A stretch of DNA of 64,000 bases, taken from NCBI RefSeq assembly GCF_002975435.1, contig NZ_PCPT01000001.1:248001-312000 (forward strand), given 5' to 3'. This document shows positions 1 through 10,200 of the stretch, piece after piece. Origin of the DNA: Arthrobacter sp. MYb227. Lineage in GTDB: Bacteria > Actinomycetota > Actinomycetes > Actinomycetales > Micrococcaceae. The translations under genes were made by a program, and so were the position numbers. Every line of letters starts with the position of its first letter. Position 1 is the stretch's first letter. The notes below the pieces were generated by a model that saw nothing but the letters and a program-made list of their open reading frames with translations, ran no database searches and was not told the origin of the DNA.

Positions 1-916
1 GGAATCGGGCGGCTAAGACCTGGTTGGCAAGGTGCACCACCTGCGGGGTGGAACGATAATCACGCACGAGCTTCACCACCGGCGCTTGCTCGTATTTGGA
101 CGGGAAATCCAGCAGGTGTCGTGGGGTAGCACCGGTGAATGAATAAATGGTCTGGCTTGCGTCCCCCACCACGCACAGCTCATCGCGCCCGCCAAGCCAC
201 AGATCCAGCAGTCGTTGTTGGAGCGGGGAAACGTCCTGATACTCATCGACGACGAAATGCCTGTATTGTTCACGCACCGATGCGGCAACCCGCTCATCGT
301 CCTCGAGAATGGCAACGGTTAGCAGCAACACATCCTCAAAGTCGATGAATTGCCTATCGGTTTTCACATCCTCATAGGACTGGAAGATCCGTGCCACGGT
401 GGTGGTGTCCAGCCCGCCGGGCTGCCCCCGGTCGGTTGCTGCAGCAACATAGCTTTCCGGAGTGAGCATTGAGACCTTGGCCCATTCAATTTCACTTGCC
501 AAATCCCGCACCGTTGCCCGGTCCGCGTTAGTGCGCAGGCGGCGGGCGGCCTCGGTAATCAGTGGTGCCTTGTAATCGACTAGTCCAGGAAGCTGGCCGC
601 CGATGGCCTGGGGCCAAAAGTATTGTAATTGGCGCAATGCAGCGGCGTGGAAGGTGCGGGTCTGAACTGCTCCAGCCCCCAACTCGCGTAGCCGGGACCG
701 CATTTCTGCCGCGGCACGCGCCGTGAAGGTCACCGCAAGAAGCGAACTTGGCTTGTACACCCCGGAGTGCACACCGTAGGCGATGCGGTGGGTGATGGCC
801 CTTGTCTTACCGGTTCCTGCACCGGCAAGCACACACAGCGGCCCGGTCAGTGTGGTGGCCACCTGACGTTGCTCGGCATCAAGACCTGCAAGGATGCGCT
901 CTTCAAGGGAACTCAC
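1..916 (-). CDS. uvrD2: UvrD2-type superfamily I DNA helicase, N-terminal part (cut by window edge)
   Basis: ATP-dependent 3'-5' DNA helicase of the UvrD/PcrA family; only about 305 N-terminal residues lie in the window. I start it at a GTG (914-916) with GGAG 11 bases upstream; translation begins MSSLEERILAGLDAEQ. Visible helicase motifs in order: Walker A GAGTGKT (residues 32-38), motif Ia TFTARAAAEM, motif II VVDEYQD near residue 223, motif III VVGDASQTIYSFTGA, then RDYRSTPQVV at the edge. The gene starts 5 bases after the nudC stop, so the two are probably co-transcribed; uvrD2 next to nudC is also the order in M. tuberculosis (Rv3198c-Rv3199c). The C-terminal half, where UvrD2 carries an HRDC domain, is outside the window, so the UvrD2 assignment rests on the N-terminal motifs and synteny. 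Confidence 0.88.
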   Translation of the reverse strand, partial: MSSLEERILAGLDAEQRQVATTLTGPLCVLAGAGTGKTRAITHRIAYGVHSGVYKPSSLLAVTFTARAAAEMRSRLRELGAGAVQTRTFHAAALRQLQYFWPQAIGGQLPGLVDYKAPLITEAARRLRTNADRATVRDLASEIEWAKVSMLTPESYVAAATDRGQPGGLDTTTVARIFQSYEDVKTDRQFIDFEDVLLLTVAILEDDERVAASVREQYRHFVVDEYQDVSPLQQRLLDLWLGGRDELCVVGDASQTIYSFTGATPRHLLDFPSKYEQAPVVKLVRDYRSTPQVVHLANQVLAARF

Positions 917-921
917 GATGC

Positions 922-1881
922 TTAGTTCTCCAAATGTTCTGGCTCGGGCAACGCGCCGCCGTACCAGTCTTCAATCAGCGCACTGGCAATCGAGACCCCA
1001 GCGGGCACCCCAATGGCACCGGAACGAACATCAGCGGCCAGCTCTTCACGGGTAAACCAGCGCAGATCAATGATCTCCACCCCATCGGGGCGCAGCTCGG
1101 TGCCGGTGGCAGTGGCCCTAAAGCCAAGCATTAGCGAACACGGGAAGGGCCAAGGCTGGGAACCCATGTAACGCGGGTTGCTCACCTGTACCCCAGATTC
1201 TTCGGCAACTTCTCGGATCACCGCCGCTTCAAGGGATTCGCCCGGTTCAACAAATCCGGCGAGGGTGGAGAATCGTTTGTTGCCCCATTGCGCGTTGGCC
1301 CCCAGCAGCAGCCTGTCCTGGGCATCGGTAATTGCCACGATGATTGCCGGGTCGGTGCGTGGGAAATGTTCCGATCCGTCATTGCTGCACACCTTCACCC
1401 AGCCCGAGACGCTTGAAACAAGTCCGTGGCCGCAGCGTGGGCAAAAAAGCATCGAGTGATTCCAGTTGGCAATGGCTACGGCCTCAACGAAGAGTCCCGC
1501 ATCGCGTGCCGAAAGCCCTGCCGCAACATCGCGCAGACCCAACCATTCCCCCGGGTCATGCCCCTCGTGCGCAACGGTCAGTTCCGCCGGGTCTTCCCGG
1601 AAACTATGAAGCACAATTTCGCGTTCCCCATCGAAACCCAAATATATTTCGATGCCGCCATCCGGAAGCTGGGCACGGGAGACCAATTCCAGGGCCCCTT
1701 CACGGATCAGCGCTCGACCACCGATAAGAATCAGGTACCCGGTGCTCGGGTCATCTGCTAAGGACTGCAGCCATTGGGGATCGGTACGTTGTTCACAGCG
1801 CCGATCCACGCTTTCACGCGATAGCGGCAGGGCACCTAGTGCCGGGTAGCTGGTGGCGGTGCTCAACGCTTTTTCATTCAT
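922..1881 (-). CDS. nudC: NAD(+) diphosphatase / RNA de-NADding Nudix hydrolase NudC
   Basis: Hydrolyses NADH/NAD+ to NMN and AMP and, in the characterised family, removes NAD caps from RNA; cytosolic. 319 residues, close to family length. It has a zinc-ribbon-like segment CPRCG...VCSNDGSEHFPRTDP, the Nudix box GFVEPGESLEAAVIREVAEE (G-x5-E-x7-REVxEE) and the NudC-specific SQPWPFPCS motif just after it. The second half of the zinc ribbon has only one Cys (VCSNDG), as I recall for actinobacterial members. ATG at 1879-1881 is preceded by AGAAG, a weak ribosome site. Upstream of uvrD2 with a 5-base gap. Confidence 0.93.
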   Translation of the reverse strand: MNEKALSTATSYPALGALPLSRESVDRRCEQRTDPQWLQSLADDPSTGYLILIGGRALIREGALELVSRAQLPDGGIEIYLGFDGEREIVLHSFREDPAELTVAHEGHDPGEWLGLRDVAAGLSARDAGLFVEAVAIANWNHSMLFCPRCGHGLVSSVSGWVKVCSNDGSEHFPRTDPAIIVAITDAQDRLLLGANAQWGNKRFSTLAGFVEPGESLEAAVIREVAEESGVQVSNPRYMGSQPWPFPCSLMLGFRATATGTELRPDGVEIIDLRWFTREELAADVRSGAIGVPAGVSIASALIEDWYGGALPEPEHLEN

Positions 1882-2152
1882 ACTTCTAACCGTACTGATC
1901 CTCGCCCCGCATTACCTAGTTTCACGCAGTACTGTTCACCACTCGCGCATTCACCCGGGGTACCGGCATAGTGTTGCGCACCCCCCGAAATATGTTTCTT
2001 GCTCGGTAGCTGCGAGTTGGGTCTCAGGAGAGTGGAAAATCGTTGCCGGCAGCGCCTTCGTATCAAGAAAAAACCTGGCATTATGCTCAAAACGTACGAC
2101 TCGCCGCCACACCGTAGCGCATCAACGGCGGCGGCGGTCTACGGTGGAGGAT
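1882..2152. other. Divergent intergenic region nudC / kinase-like gene
   Basis: About 270 bases between divergently read genes. It presumably carries both promoters, but I cannot assign a convincing -35/-10 pair. The reading frame of the kinase-like gene stays open back to 1853; that upstream part is low in recognisable protein character and is treated as non-coding. Confidence 0.4.
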
Positions 2153-3520
2153 GTGAAACGCTCTCCCATGGAACTCGCTGCCATCGCAACAGCTGCGGTG
2201 CCCGGTTTGGCGCCCACAGGCGTCGCCTCGCTACCGGATGATGCCGACGATTTTGATTCGGTGCTCATTGTTGACGCCGCAAAAAATCGTTGGCGTGTGC
2301 GTTCACCGCGCCATGAAGAGGCTTCCATCCGTTTGGAATCCGAGCTTGCAGCCCTGCGTGCTTTTTCCGCTGGCATCCGCGCCTCATTACCTTTTCAATT
2401 GCCTTCGGTAGCCGGCACGGTCCGTCAGGGCTCGCTGCGCACCTTCGTCTATAACCATCTGCCGGGCAAACAGTATTCGCTCGAAGACCTGGTAGGTCTC
2501 GGTTCACGCTGTGCCAAGGACCTCGGTGCGGTGATGGCAGCTATCCATTCAATGCCCGAATCAGCGATTGACCGTGCGGATCTGCCTTCCTACAGCTCGG
2601 AGCAGGTACGCCAACGTCGGCTCAATGAACTTGATGCCGCGGCCACCACCGGGATGATTCCCGCGAGGTTGCTGCGTCGTTGGGAGCACGCACTTGAGGA
2701 TGTCGCGCTGTGGCGTTTCAATGCAACGGTCATTCACGGGGATTTGCATGAGGATCAGCTGCTCGTTGAAGACTCAAAAGTTGTTGCCGTCACCGGGTGG
2801 ACCGACCTGCAGGTAGGTGACCCGGCCGATGATTTTGCTTGGCTTGCCGCGGTGCATGAGCAATCATTTGCCGATGCGGCATTCGAAAGCTATGTTGCCG
2901 TGCGTGGGGATCGTGCCGATCCACATATTATGCGTCGCGCCGCGCTTGCCGCCGAGTTTGCGTTGGCCCAGTGGCTGGTCAAGGCCATCTCCGGTGGCGA
3001 TAGCCAACGCGTGAGCGAGGCCAAAACCATGCTCGAAGAGCTCGATACCGATATTGCCGAATACGGTGGGCAGCCCATTAGCGTTGTTGAGCCACCACGG
3101 ATGACGCGGCCTGCGCCTTCCGTTGTTGCCCCCGCTCCCGTGACGGCCTCCGCGCGTTCGGGATCTTCACCGGCCAGTGGGCCATCCGCGGCCAGTGCGC
3201 CTTCTGCGCCATCCCCGGTTGCTGCCGCGCGGTCTGCGGTTCCAGTTACCCAGATCCCGTCAAACAACCAGGTATCTGCTGCGGAAGAATCGGAACCGGC
3301 AACCAATGCCATGCGCATCGTTCCGGCTCCGGTTACCGCCGTGCCAGGCACCCCGGCTCCGCCGGTTCAGGCTCCTAAACCTGTTGCTGCGTCATCTGCG
3401 ATTCCGGCCAAGCCCACCACGACCCCAGCGGTGCCCTCCAGCCCAACCGAAAATCCCACAAGCACCGAAGTGGATCCGGATACCACAGCGATTCCCATCC
3501 AGCCGGATGATTCGAAGTAA
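2153..3520 (+). CDS. Atypical phosphotransferase-fold (APH/MPH-like) protein with long disordered tail
   Basis: 455 residues from a GTG at 2153 (VKRSPMELAA...); ATG 2168 is an alternative, and GGAGG at 2146-2150 is too close to one and too far from the other, so the start is uncertain. Residues about 1-305 resemble the aminoglycoside/macrolide phosphotransferase fold: a catalytic-loop-like VIHGDLHEDQLLV (His195, Asp197) and a segment VTGWTDLQVGDPADDFAWL. In typical family members the latter reads V-I-D-[WF], the Asp binding magnesium; here that position is Gly215, and the Asn five residues after the catalytic Asp is Gln. Phosphotransfer may therefore be altered or lost. From about residue 310 the protein is Pro/Ala/Ser-rich and probably disordered. 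It lies among DNA-repair genes, convergent with adnB. Substrate unknown; an antibiotic-resistance role should not be assumed. Confidence 0.75.
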   Translation: MKRSPMELAAIATAAVPGLAPTGVASLPDDADDFDSVLIVDAAKNRWRVRSPRHEEASIRLESELAALRAFSAGIRASLPFQLPSVAGTVRQGSLRTFVYNHLPGKQYSLEDLVGLGSRCAKDLGAVMAAIHSMPESAIDRADLPSYSSEQVRQRRLNELDAAATTGMIPARLLRRWEHALEDVALWRFNATVIHGDLHEDQLLVEDSKVVAVTGWTDLQVGDPADDFAWLAAVHEQSFADAAFESYVAVRGDRADPHIMRRAALAAEFALAQWLVKAISGGDSQRVSEAKTMLEELDTDIAEYGGQPISVVEPPRMTRPAPSVVAPAPVTASARSGSSPASGPSAASAPSAPSPVAAARSAVPVTQIPSNNQVSAAEESEPATNAMRIVPAPVTAVPGTPAPPVQAPKPVAASSAIPAKPTTTPAVPSSPTENPTSTEVDPDTTAIPIQPDDSK

Positions 3521-3571
3521 CGCTCGATTCCGTATGCGCGGCCAATCATAGCCAATGGTGGTGCCACGCGC

Positions 3572-3616
3572 AATGGGGGCGATGGAGAACTGTAAAAGTT
3601 CAGCGCCGCCCCCATT
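3572..3616. terminator. Bidirectional hairpin between convergent genes
   Basis: Outer arms 3572-3581 and 3607-3616 (AATGGGGGCG/CGCCCCCATT) with a second hairpin inside (GAACT 3587-3591, AGTTC 3597-3601). It lies between the stops of the kinase-like gene and adnB, so it can serve both strands. Confidence 0.7.
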
Positions 3617-3643
3617 CATCATTATTCTCAGGCACCGGTTAAT

Positions 3644-6600
3644 TTATCCGTTGAGTTGGCTCATCGATTCGGTGATCAGTGCCTCGAGCTCTGTTTCCTC
3701 GGCCAAATCATGCGGCCTAATGGTGATACCCGAACCCACATAGTAGAATGCCGCGCGCACCTGTGCCACGTCGACTCCCAGCAGGCGCGCCCAGCCCAAC
3801 CTGTACACGGCAAGCTGCAGAGATTTACTGCGCAGATCATCCCCGCGCGGCACCCGCCCGGTTTTCCAGTCGACTAGCAACCAGGAGCCATCGGCCTCCT
3901 TGAACACGGCATCGATGCGCCCGCGCACGCTCACCGGACCAATCCTGGTTTCGATGGCGGCCTCAACGTGGGCCGGTTGGCGGTCTGCCCACTCGGATTT
4001 CAGGAAGGCTTCCTTCATCTCTTCAAGATCCAGTGCGTCATCAATATACGCATCGGCGGCACCCATATATTCACCAAGATCTAGCATTCCGGTGGAATCG
4101 AAGTACTCTTCGAGCCAGGCGTGGAACGCTGTGCCTCGACGTGCTGCGGTACCGGGGCGACGCGGCACCGGGCGGCGCAACTCATCGAGGACTGACTGCG
4201 CATCCGTGGCAAGCTCAACGAAAACCGAGGCACGCACGTGCTGAGGCACGCTGGTGACTCGCACCTCCTTGGCTTCTTTTTCCATTCTGGCCAACAACAT
4301 CGTGGTTTCCTTCAACCACCCCTGACCAATAGGTGTCTGCCAGGTCTGGGAGGCTAGCTCTTGATCTGTTGCATCTTGGGCTTCGCTTTCTTGGACCGGG
4401 GCAGGCTCAATCGCAACATCATCATGCTCAGGATTCTCTTCAAGCTCGGCAACGCTGTCTCCAAGGACCCCATTCTGCGGTTCACTCTCAGGAACCTGCA
4501 AATATTCGGGAACCGAAAATCCTGCAGCAATAAATACCGAGCGCGCCGCAGCCTCGAGTGCCGCACGCCGTCCGGGGGCGCGTGGACGCACTACCCCGCC
4601 ACCCACAACCTCTGGACCTTCCAACGGGTCATAAGGCCACCGCGCTTCCAGGGGTTCCTCACGGAACGGATTGGCCTCCGGTGCATCCTCATCCTCGACC
4701 CAGGTGGTCATCTTGGCTGCCGGGGTCGGACCTTCGGCCAGCGGCAACATATCCCTCAGGAACCCGGAAGGTGCAGTCATCTTGGTTCGGGTTCCGGTCC
4801 ATACTGTCGCCGAACAAATCAACAGGCTCTTGGCGCGGGTTAGCGCCACGTAGGCCAGGCGACGTTCCTCCATTTCGGCATGTGCCAAGACCTCGGATTT
4901 GAAGGCGCCCTCGGCTTTCACCGCGTCAAAGAGCGACTCCTGGTCGGTGTCCCATTGCGGAAGATCATGCTTATCTCCGCGCAACGGCCACGGCAGCGCC
5001 GCATCCCCACTGGTCCAGCGCGAATCGTTCGCGCTGGGGAACACCCCATCGTTCATTCCGGTGACCGCCACAACATCCCATTCAAGGCCCTTGGAGGCGT
5101 GGATGGTCAGTAATTGCACGGCCTCGGGGTTTGATTCCCCCGGCACGATGGCAAGCCCGCCCTCCTTCTCCGCGGCTGCCTCCAACCAGGTCAAAAACCC
5201 GGCAAGGTCAACGCGCAATGAGGAACGTGCATAATCCTGGGCAATATCGGCAAACGCATCAAGGTGACGACGCGCCTCATGAATACCGACCCCCGGCTTC
5301 GCCGCCACCTCAAGGTCAAGCCCCATGGTGCGTTCGGTCTCGCGCAGCAGCGTTTCAAGGTCATCATCGATGAAGCCACGCAGGTAGCGCAGCTCATCGC
5401 GCAACCTGGTCAGTCGGGTCAAGGCTTCGGCCGATAGTGCCCGGCCGTCCCCGGAAACCCAATCGGCATGCGGCAAATAATCCAGCGCCTCAACTAGACT
5501 TGCCGCATCGTTGAGTTCGGCGCGGGCTTCGCCACGAATCACTTCCTCGGTGCCCTCGGGCTGTTCAAGGTTCTCTACCCCACCATCCTTGAGCGCAAAT
5601 TCTCGCCGTCTGGCTAGGAAGCGTGACCAGTCGGCAAATGCCATCAAATCCGCTGGCCCCAAACGCCAGCGCGCCCCGGAAATCAAACGCAGCAAGTGAT
5701 CGGAGCGGTTGGGATCTACCAGCACGTTCAATGTTGCTACCAGATCGGTCACCTCGGGCATGCTCAATAACCCGCCAAGACCCAAGATTTCGTACGGGAT
5801 CCCTGCATCTTCCAGTCCGCGTGCCATGGGGGTCAACTGCGAACGGGTGCGACAAAGCACCGCCATGGATGGAGCCTTGCCGTGCTCGCGCATAAATGAG
5901 GCCCGCTCGGCCATGAAACGCTGGGCCAGCGCCGCTGCCTCCTGGGCACCGGTTGCGTAGCGGGCAAGTTCAACGATCCCGACGGGCGCAAAGGCACTGG
6001 GTTTCAGCGAGGGCACGGCAATGCCGGTGGCACTTGCCGCATTCAGCCGCGCGGAGACCGCGTTGGCCCCTTCAAGCACGTTGATGGAGTTGCGCCATGC
6101 GGTACTCAGGTAGGCGACCGATGCCGGGCGCATGCCAGCAACTCCCCCATCTGCATCACCCACAGCAACATTTTCATCCCGGGCAGGAAATTCGGTGGGG
6201 AATCGAAAAAGCTGCCCGGCGCTGGCACCCCGGAATCCATAGATCGATTGGTTAGGATCCCCCACCGCGGTCAACGCATGCCCGCCACCAAAGATGCAGG
6301 AGAACAGCACCATTTGGGCGTGCGAAGTGTCCTGGAATTCATCGAGCAACACCACCTTGAATTTGGCACGCTCCCCTTCGGAAGCTTCGGGAATATCCCG
6401 GGCGATGCGGGCGGCGAGCGCCACCAGATCCCCATAGTCAAGCGCCCCACGTGCGGCCTTGGCCCGGGCATAATCAACGGCAAGTTCGGCAATGGTGGAG
6501 CGGGTGCGTAGCTTGTCCAACAACTTGCGGGCCTCCACCGAAGGTGCCGCCTGCTTATCCACCCGGTAGGGCAACGCCTCAAGCCCGCCCACCAGCCGAT

Positions 6601-7216
6601 CAACCCAATCTTTGGCGTAGACGGGGTCTACCAGGTGTTCGGCGCATTCCCCGGCAAAGGTGACAACCGCATCGATCAACGTATTTTTACTCGATGACAG
6701 GTGCTCATAGTCCCCCGCATAGGCTTCAACAACACCAGCGGCCACCTGCCAGGCCTGAGCGGTGCCCAGCAGCGCGGTATCTGCCTCAACACCAATGCGC
6801 AGCCCGTGTTCCTTCACGATAGTGTTCGCGTAGGAGTGATAGGTAGAAACGGACGGATCGAGCAGTCCCTCACCCTCGTCGAGTTCCAGCAACCCGGAGC
6901 GGGCAAGTTTCTCTAACTGCCCACGAATACGCTGGGCCAACTCACCTGCGGCCTTGCGGGTGAAGGTGACCCCGAGAATCTCTTCGGGGCGCACATGCCC
7001 GTTGGCGACCAACCAGATCACTCGATCGGCCATGGTCGCGGTCTTGCCCGACCCGGCACCGGCAATCACCAACAGGGGTTCGAGCGGGGAGGAAATAATC
7101 GCCGATTGTTCGGGCGTTGGCTGGTGCTGGCCCAGCAGCTCGGATAGCTCCTCCGGTGTATAACTTCGGCGCGGTGCGGCATCGTCGTTCATGGTCTCTG
7201 TATCGACATAGCTCAT
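3644..7216 (-). CDS. adnB: AdnB subunit of the AdnAB helicase-nuclease
   Basis: Second subunit of the actinobacterial AdnAB complex that resects DNA double-strand ends for recombination. About 1190 residues: an N-terminal UvrD-like motor with Walker A GAGSGKT (53-59), TFTRKAAGELAQRI, motif II LLDEFQDTSHAQ and GDPNQSIYGFRGA, and a C-terminal RecB-family nuclease with GRIDAVF, LVDWKTG and QLAVYR. All motor motifs look intact, in line with AdnB being the leading motor in mycobacteria. Start: a GTG at 7234 overlaps the adnA stop as GTGA, while ATG 7216 has AGGA seven bases upstream; I use the ATG. Either way it is translationally coupled to adnA. Order ATL-adnA-adnB. Confidence 0.93.
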   Translation of the reverse strand: MSYVDTETMNDDAAPRRSYTPEELSELLGQHQPTPEQSAIISSPLEPLLVIAGAGSGKTATMADRVIWLVANGHVRPEEILGVTFTRKAAGELAQRIRGQLEKLARSGLLELDEGEGLLDPSVSTYHSYANTIVKEHGLRIGVEADTALLGTAQAWQVAAGVVEAYAGDYEHLSSSKNTLIDAVVTFAGECAEHLVDPVYAKDWVDRLVGGLEALPYRVDKQAAPSVEARKLLDKLRTRSTIAELAVDYARAKAARGALDYGDLVALAARIARDIPEASEGERAKFKVVLLDEFQDTSHAQMVLFSCIFGGGHALTAVGDPNQSIYGFRGASAGQLFRFPTEFPARDENVAVGDADGGVAGMRPASVAYLSTAWRNSINVLEGANAVSARLNAASATGIAVPSLKPSAFAPVGIVELARYATGAQEAAALAQRFMAERASFMREHGKAPSMAVLCRTRSQLTPMARGLEDAGIPYEILGLGGLLSMPEVTDLVATLNVLVDPNRSDHLLRLISGARWRLGPADLMAFADWSRFLARRREFALKDGGVENLEQPEGTEEVIRGEARAELNDAASLVEALDYLPHADWVSGDGRALSAEALTRLTRLRDELRYLRGFIDDDLETLLRETERTMGLDLEVAAKPGVGIHEARRHLDAFADIAQDYARSSLRVDLAGFLTWLEAAAEKEGGLAIVPGESNPEAVQLLTIHASKGLEWDVVAVTGMNDGVFPSANDSRWTSGDAALPWPLRGDKHDLPQWDTDQESLFDAVKAEGAFKSEVLAHAEMEERRLAYVALTRAKSLLICSATVWTGTRTKMTAPSGFLRDMLPLAEGPTPAAKMTTWVEDEDAPEANPFREEPLEARWPYDPLEGPEVVGGGVVRPRAPGRRAALEAAARSVFIAAGFSVPEYLQVPESEPQNGVLGDSVAELEENPEHDDVAIEPAPVQESEAQDATDQELASQTWQTPIGQGWLKETTMLLARMEKEAKEVRVTSVPQHVRASVFVELATDAQSVLDELRRPVPRRPGTAARRGTAFHAWLEEYFDSTGMLDLGEYMGAADAYIDDALDLEEMKEAFLKSEWADRQPAHVEAAIETRIGPVSVRGRIDAVFKEADGSWLLVDWKTGRVPRGDDLRSKSLQLAVYRLGWARLLGVDVAQVRAAFYYVGSGITIRPHDLAEETELEALITESMSQLNG

Positions 7217-7230
7217 TGAATGTTCCTGGC

Positions 7231-10200
7231 TCACGGCTCGGTCACCTGTTTTCCTTCGCTGCACAACGGGCAAATACTCGGTAGCCGGCAGCTGCTACCG
7301 CTGCGCCCTCCGCGTGCCGGGTCATGGCGGGAGAGGAAATCGGCCTCTCCCATCAACCGTGCTGCCTCAAGCACCATCGGAGTCGCCCAATCTTCGTCGG
7401 TAATTGCGGGCTGTGCCTGCTCCCGCGGGGACTTGGTATTGGTTCCTAGTTGTACCAGGGAGGCACCTGCCGGTGTTGTAGAAAGTTCCTCGGACGTTTT
7501 CCCACTCAAGGCACCATTGATGATTGCCGCCTGATAAGCACCAAGCTGTGGGTGGCGGGCGACGTCCTTGCCACTGGGCTGAGATTTACCTGTTTTGAGG
7601 TCAACTACCCACGGGTTGCCCGACTCATCGACTTCTACCCTGTCCACGACCCCACGCAGCAAGGCGTCGCGCGCCTGCCCGTGAAGTTCCACTTCGAAAG
7701 CAATCTCGCGACCAATCAGCCGGCGGTTTTCGCCTCTCATGAGGATCGAATACTGGGCAAGTTTTTTCAGCATGGCCTCGGCACGTTCCTTATCCCGTGC
7801 ACCTTCCCAGTTATCCGGCATTTCCAACTCCGGCCACCGAGTTTCAAGCACCGCAAGATATTCCCCGCCACTTGCCTCGGGATGTTCTTCGGCAATCGAG
7901 TGCACCAGGGTGCCCAGGGAGCGGGCAAAGTCCGTTGCCGCTTCGCCCCCTGCAGCCTGCACAAACCAGTTCAACGGCGAATTCATCACCGATTCGACCT
8001 TTGATGGGGAGACTTTTGCCGGGGCATCAAGCGCAGTGACAGGTCCCTGGCTTGTGGCGCGGGCCAACCCCCACCAGTTTGCCGGGTGCACTCCACGGAC
8101 GCGATGACGCGCAGTGAGCAATAGTCCAAGGGCGCTTGCTGCATCGTGATGCAAGGGGGCTCGTCCCGGATCCAGCGCGGTGGCCTCGGCCGCCTGCCGT
8201 AACTCGGCAACCAGCGCGCCGAGCGTACGGGGGCGCGGCACAAAGATGGGCCGCCGGCTTTCCACCGCTCCGGCCGGATCCACAATGTCCAAAAATGATG
8301 ATGGTTGACTCTCCTCGGAGGCCACCGCAATACACACGACCTTCTGGCGTGCCCGAGAGATCGCGTTGGCAAAGGTGCGCAGCTCATCGGCGCGCGTTTC
8401 ACGCAAACGCGCGGCAATATTTCGCGTCGGGAGGATCTGTGGCCCGTGTTCGATGACATCGCTGAGTGCACCACCGCCGAGTAATTCGCCACGCAGCTTG
8501 GTGTTGGGCCAGATGCCCTCCTGCATGCCGGGGATCAGCACCAGATCCCATTGCCGTCCCGCCGCCGCGGCGGTAGTGAGCACCTGCACCGAGGCGGCTG
8601 ACCCGCCGCGATTAGCGAGCGTATCCATGGGTAATTCTTGACCCAACACGTGGTCAACGAATTGTTGCACACTGGATCCGGGTAGCTGGTCAACAAAGCG
8701 TTCGGCACTTTGGAAGATTGCGAGCATCGCATCAAGATCATGATCGGCACGCTCCCCCAGCACCCCGCCCTCAAGAGCCGCCGCTGACCATTTTTCGCTC
8801 ATGCCACTTGCCGCCCACAGGGACCACAAAGCGGTTTCTGCATTCACGCTTGCCGAGGCCAGCTCCGCCTTCAGCGCCTGGTACATGCGGGCCAGGCGCC
8901 TGGCACCTGCGGCCTCGCGTCCCATGGTTTCGAGCAATTCCAGCTCATCGAGCATCCCGGTCAAAAGCTCCGCACTCGAACGGTTCCCGCGCTGTGCCAC
9001 CTCATGCCTGCGTAGCCCCTGTCGCAAGCGTCGGATATCTAGGGCTGTGGCATTTGCATAGCGGGACATCAAAAGCTCGGTGAGCAATAGCGGGTCCGGC
9101 ACAGCATCCGGATCCAGCGCCAAACTCATTAAATCCAGCAACGGGCGCACCACTGGTTCTTCACGCAGGGGCGTCTCGGCCGGTGGCGTATTCACCGCGA
9201 TTCCGTTGCCGGCAAGATACTTGGCCATGGCACGCACTTGTCCACCGTTGCGTAGCACCACGGCCATGCTGTCAAGCGGACGGTCCCCCATCAAGTGCTC
9301 TTCTAGAATGCGTTGGGCCACGAGTCGTTGTTCATGGATGGGCGAATCTACGACCAGCACCTCAAGTGCTTCGGTGCTCGGAACTGCCACGTCTAGTTGG
9401 CCCGCACCTTGTGCTGCGCTTAGCTCTTGGGCCTCCATGAGGCCAGTTGCTTCATGAACATCGGCGGAACCCGTGACAGCAAGATTCGCATCGACCATTT
9501 CTTCGACGATGTTCAGCGTGCGACCCGCGGCACCCGCGGAAAGCGGAATGCGCCGGGCAACCCGCCCCCAGGCCTTGCCCAACCCGGCATTGAGCCGATA
9601 ACTAGTGGCAAGTTCGATGATCTTCGCAGGCGCGGCATCGCTGCCATGAAGCACGGAAAAATCATTGAGTAAGTCCGGGCGTGCCCCACGGAATCCCTGC
9701 ACCACGTTATCGGGCACGGCAAACGCCACAAGGTCCCGCCCACGCGCCAGCATGGCAAGCAATCGTTGCTGCGCCGGGTTTGCCTCTTGCAGGTCATCGA
9801 CCATCACCAAGTGCAATCGCCGATGTTCGGTAGCCAAAAATTCGGGGTTCGCCTCCAACAGGTAGGCGGCCTGGGCAATCAACCCGGCCGGGTCAAAGGC
9901 CTCGGCGCTGCCCAAGTCCAGCAGATCCTGATACTCCTGATAAAACTGGGCCGCGGCCACCCATTCGCCACGCCCCAATGATTCGCCCAGATCCTGCAGC
10001 GAACCGGCGTCCAGCCCATGCTCGGAGACCCTGTCAAAAAGTTCGCGCAATTCCTTGCGGAAACCCCGAGTTCCCACGGCTTCACCCAACGATGAAGGCC
10101 ACGCTGGCCCAGGCGTGAACCCCTGGGCATGTCCTTCGAGCAGATGACCGATGAGCGTGTCTTGTTCCGGTCCGGAAAGCAGACGCGGGGGCCGTTGTAG

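Noticed and set aside
139-348. Small plus-strand ORF over uvrD2
   Set aside because: Antisense shadow; the minus-strand frame carries all helicase motifs.
2153-3520. Aminoglycoside or macrolide resistance gene
   Set aside because: Only the fold resembles these enzymes; key residues differ and the context is housekeeping, so no resistance call.
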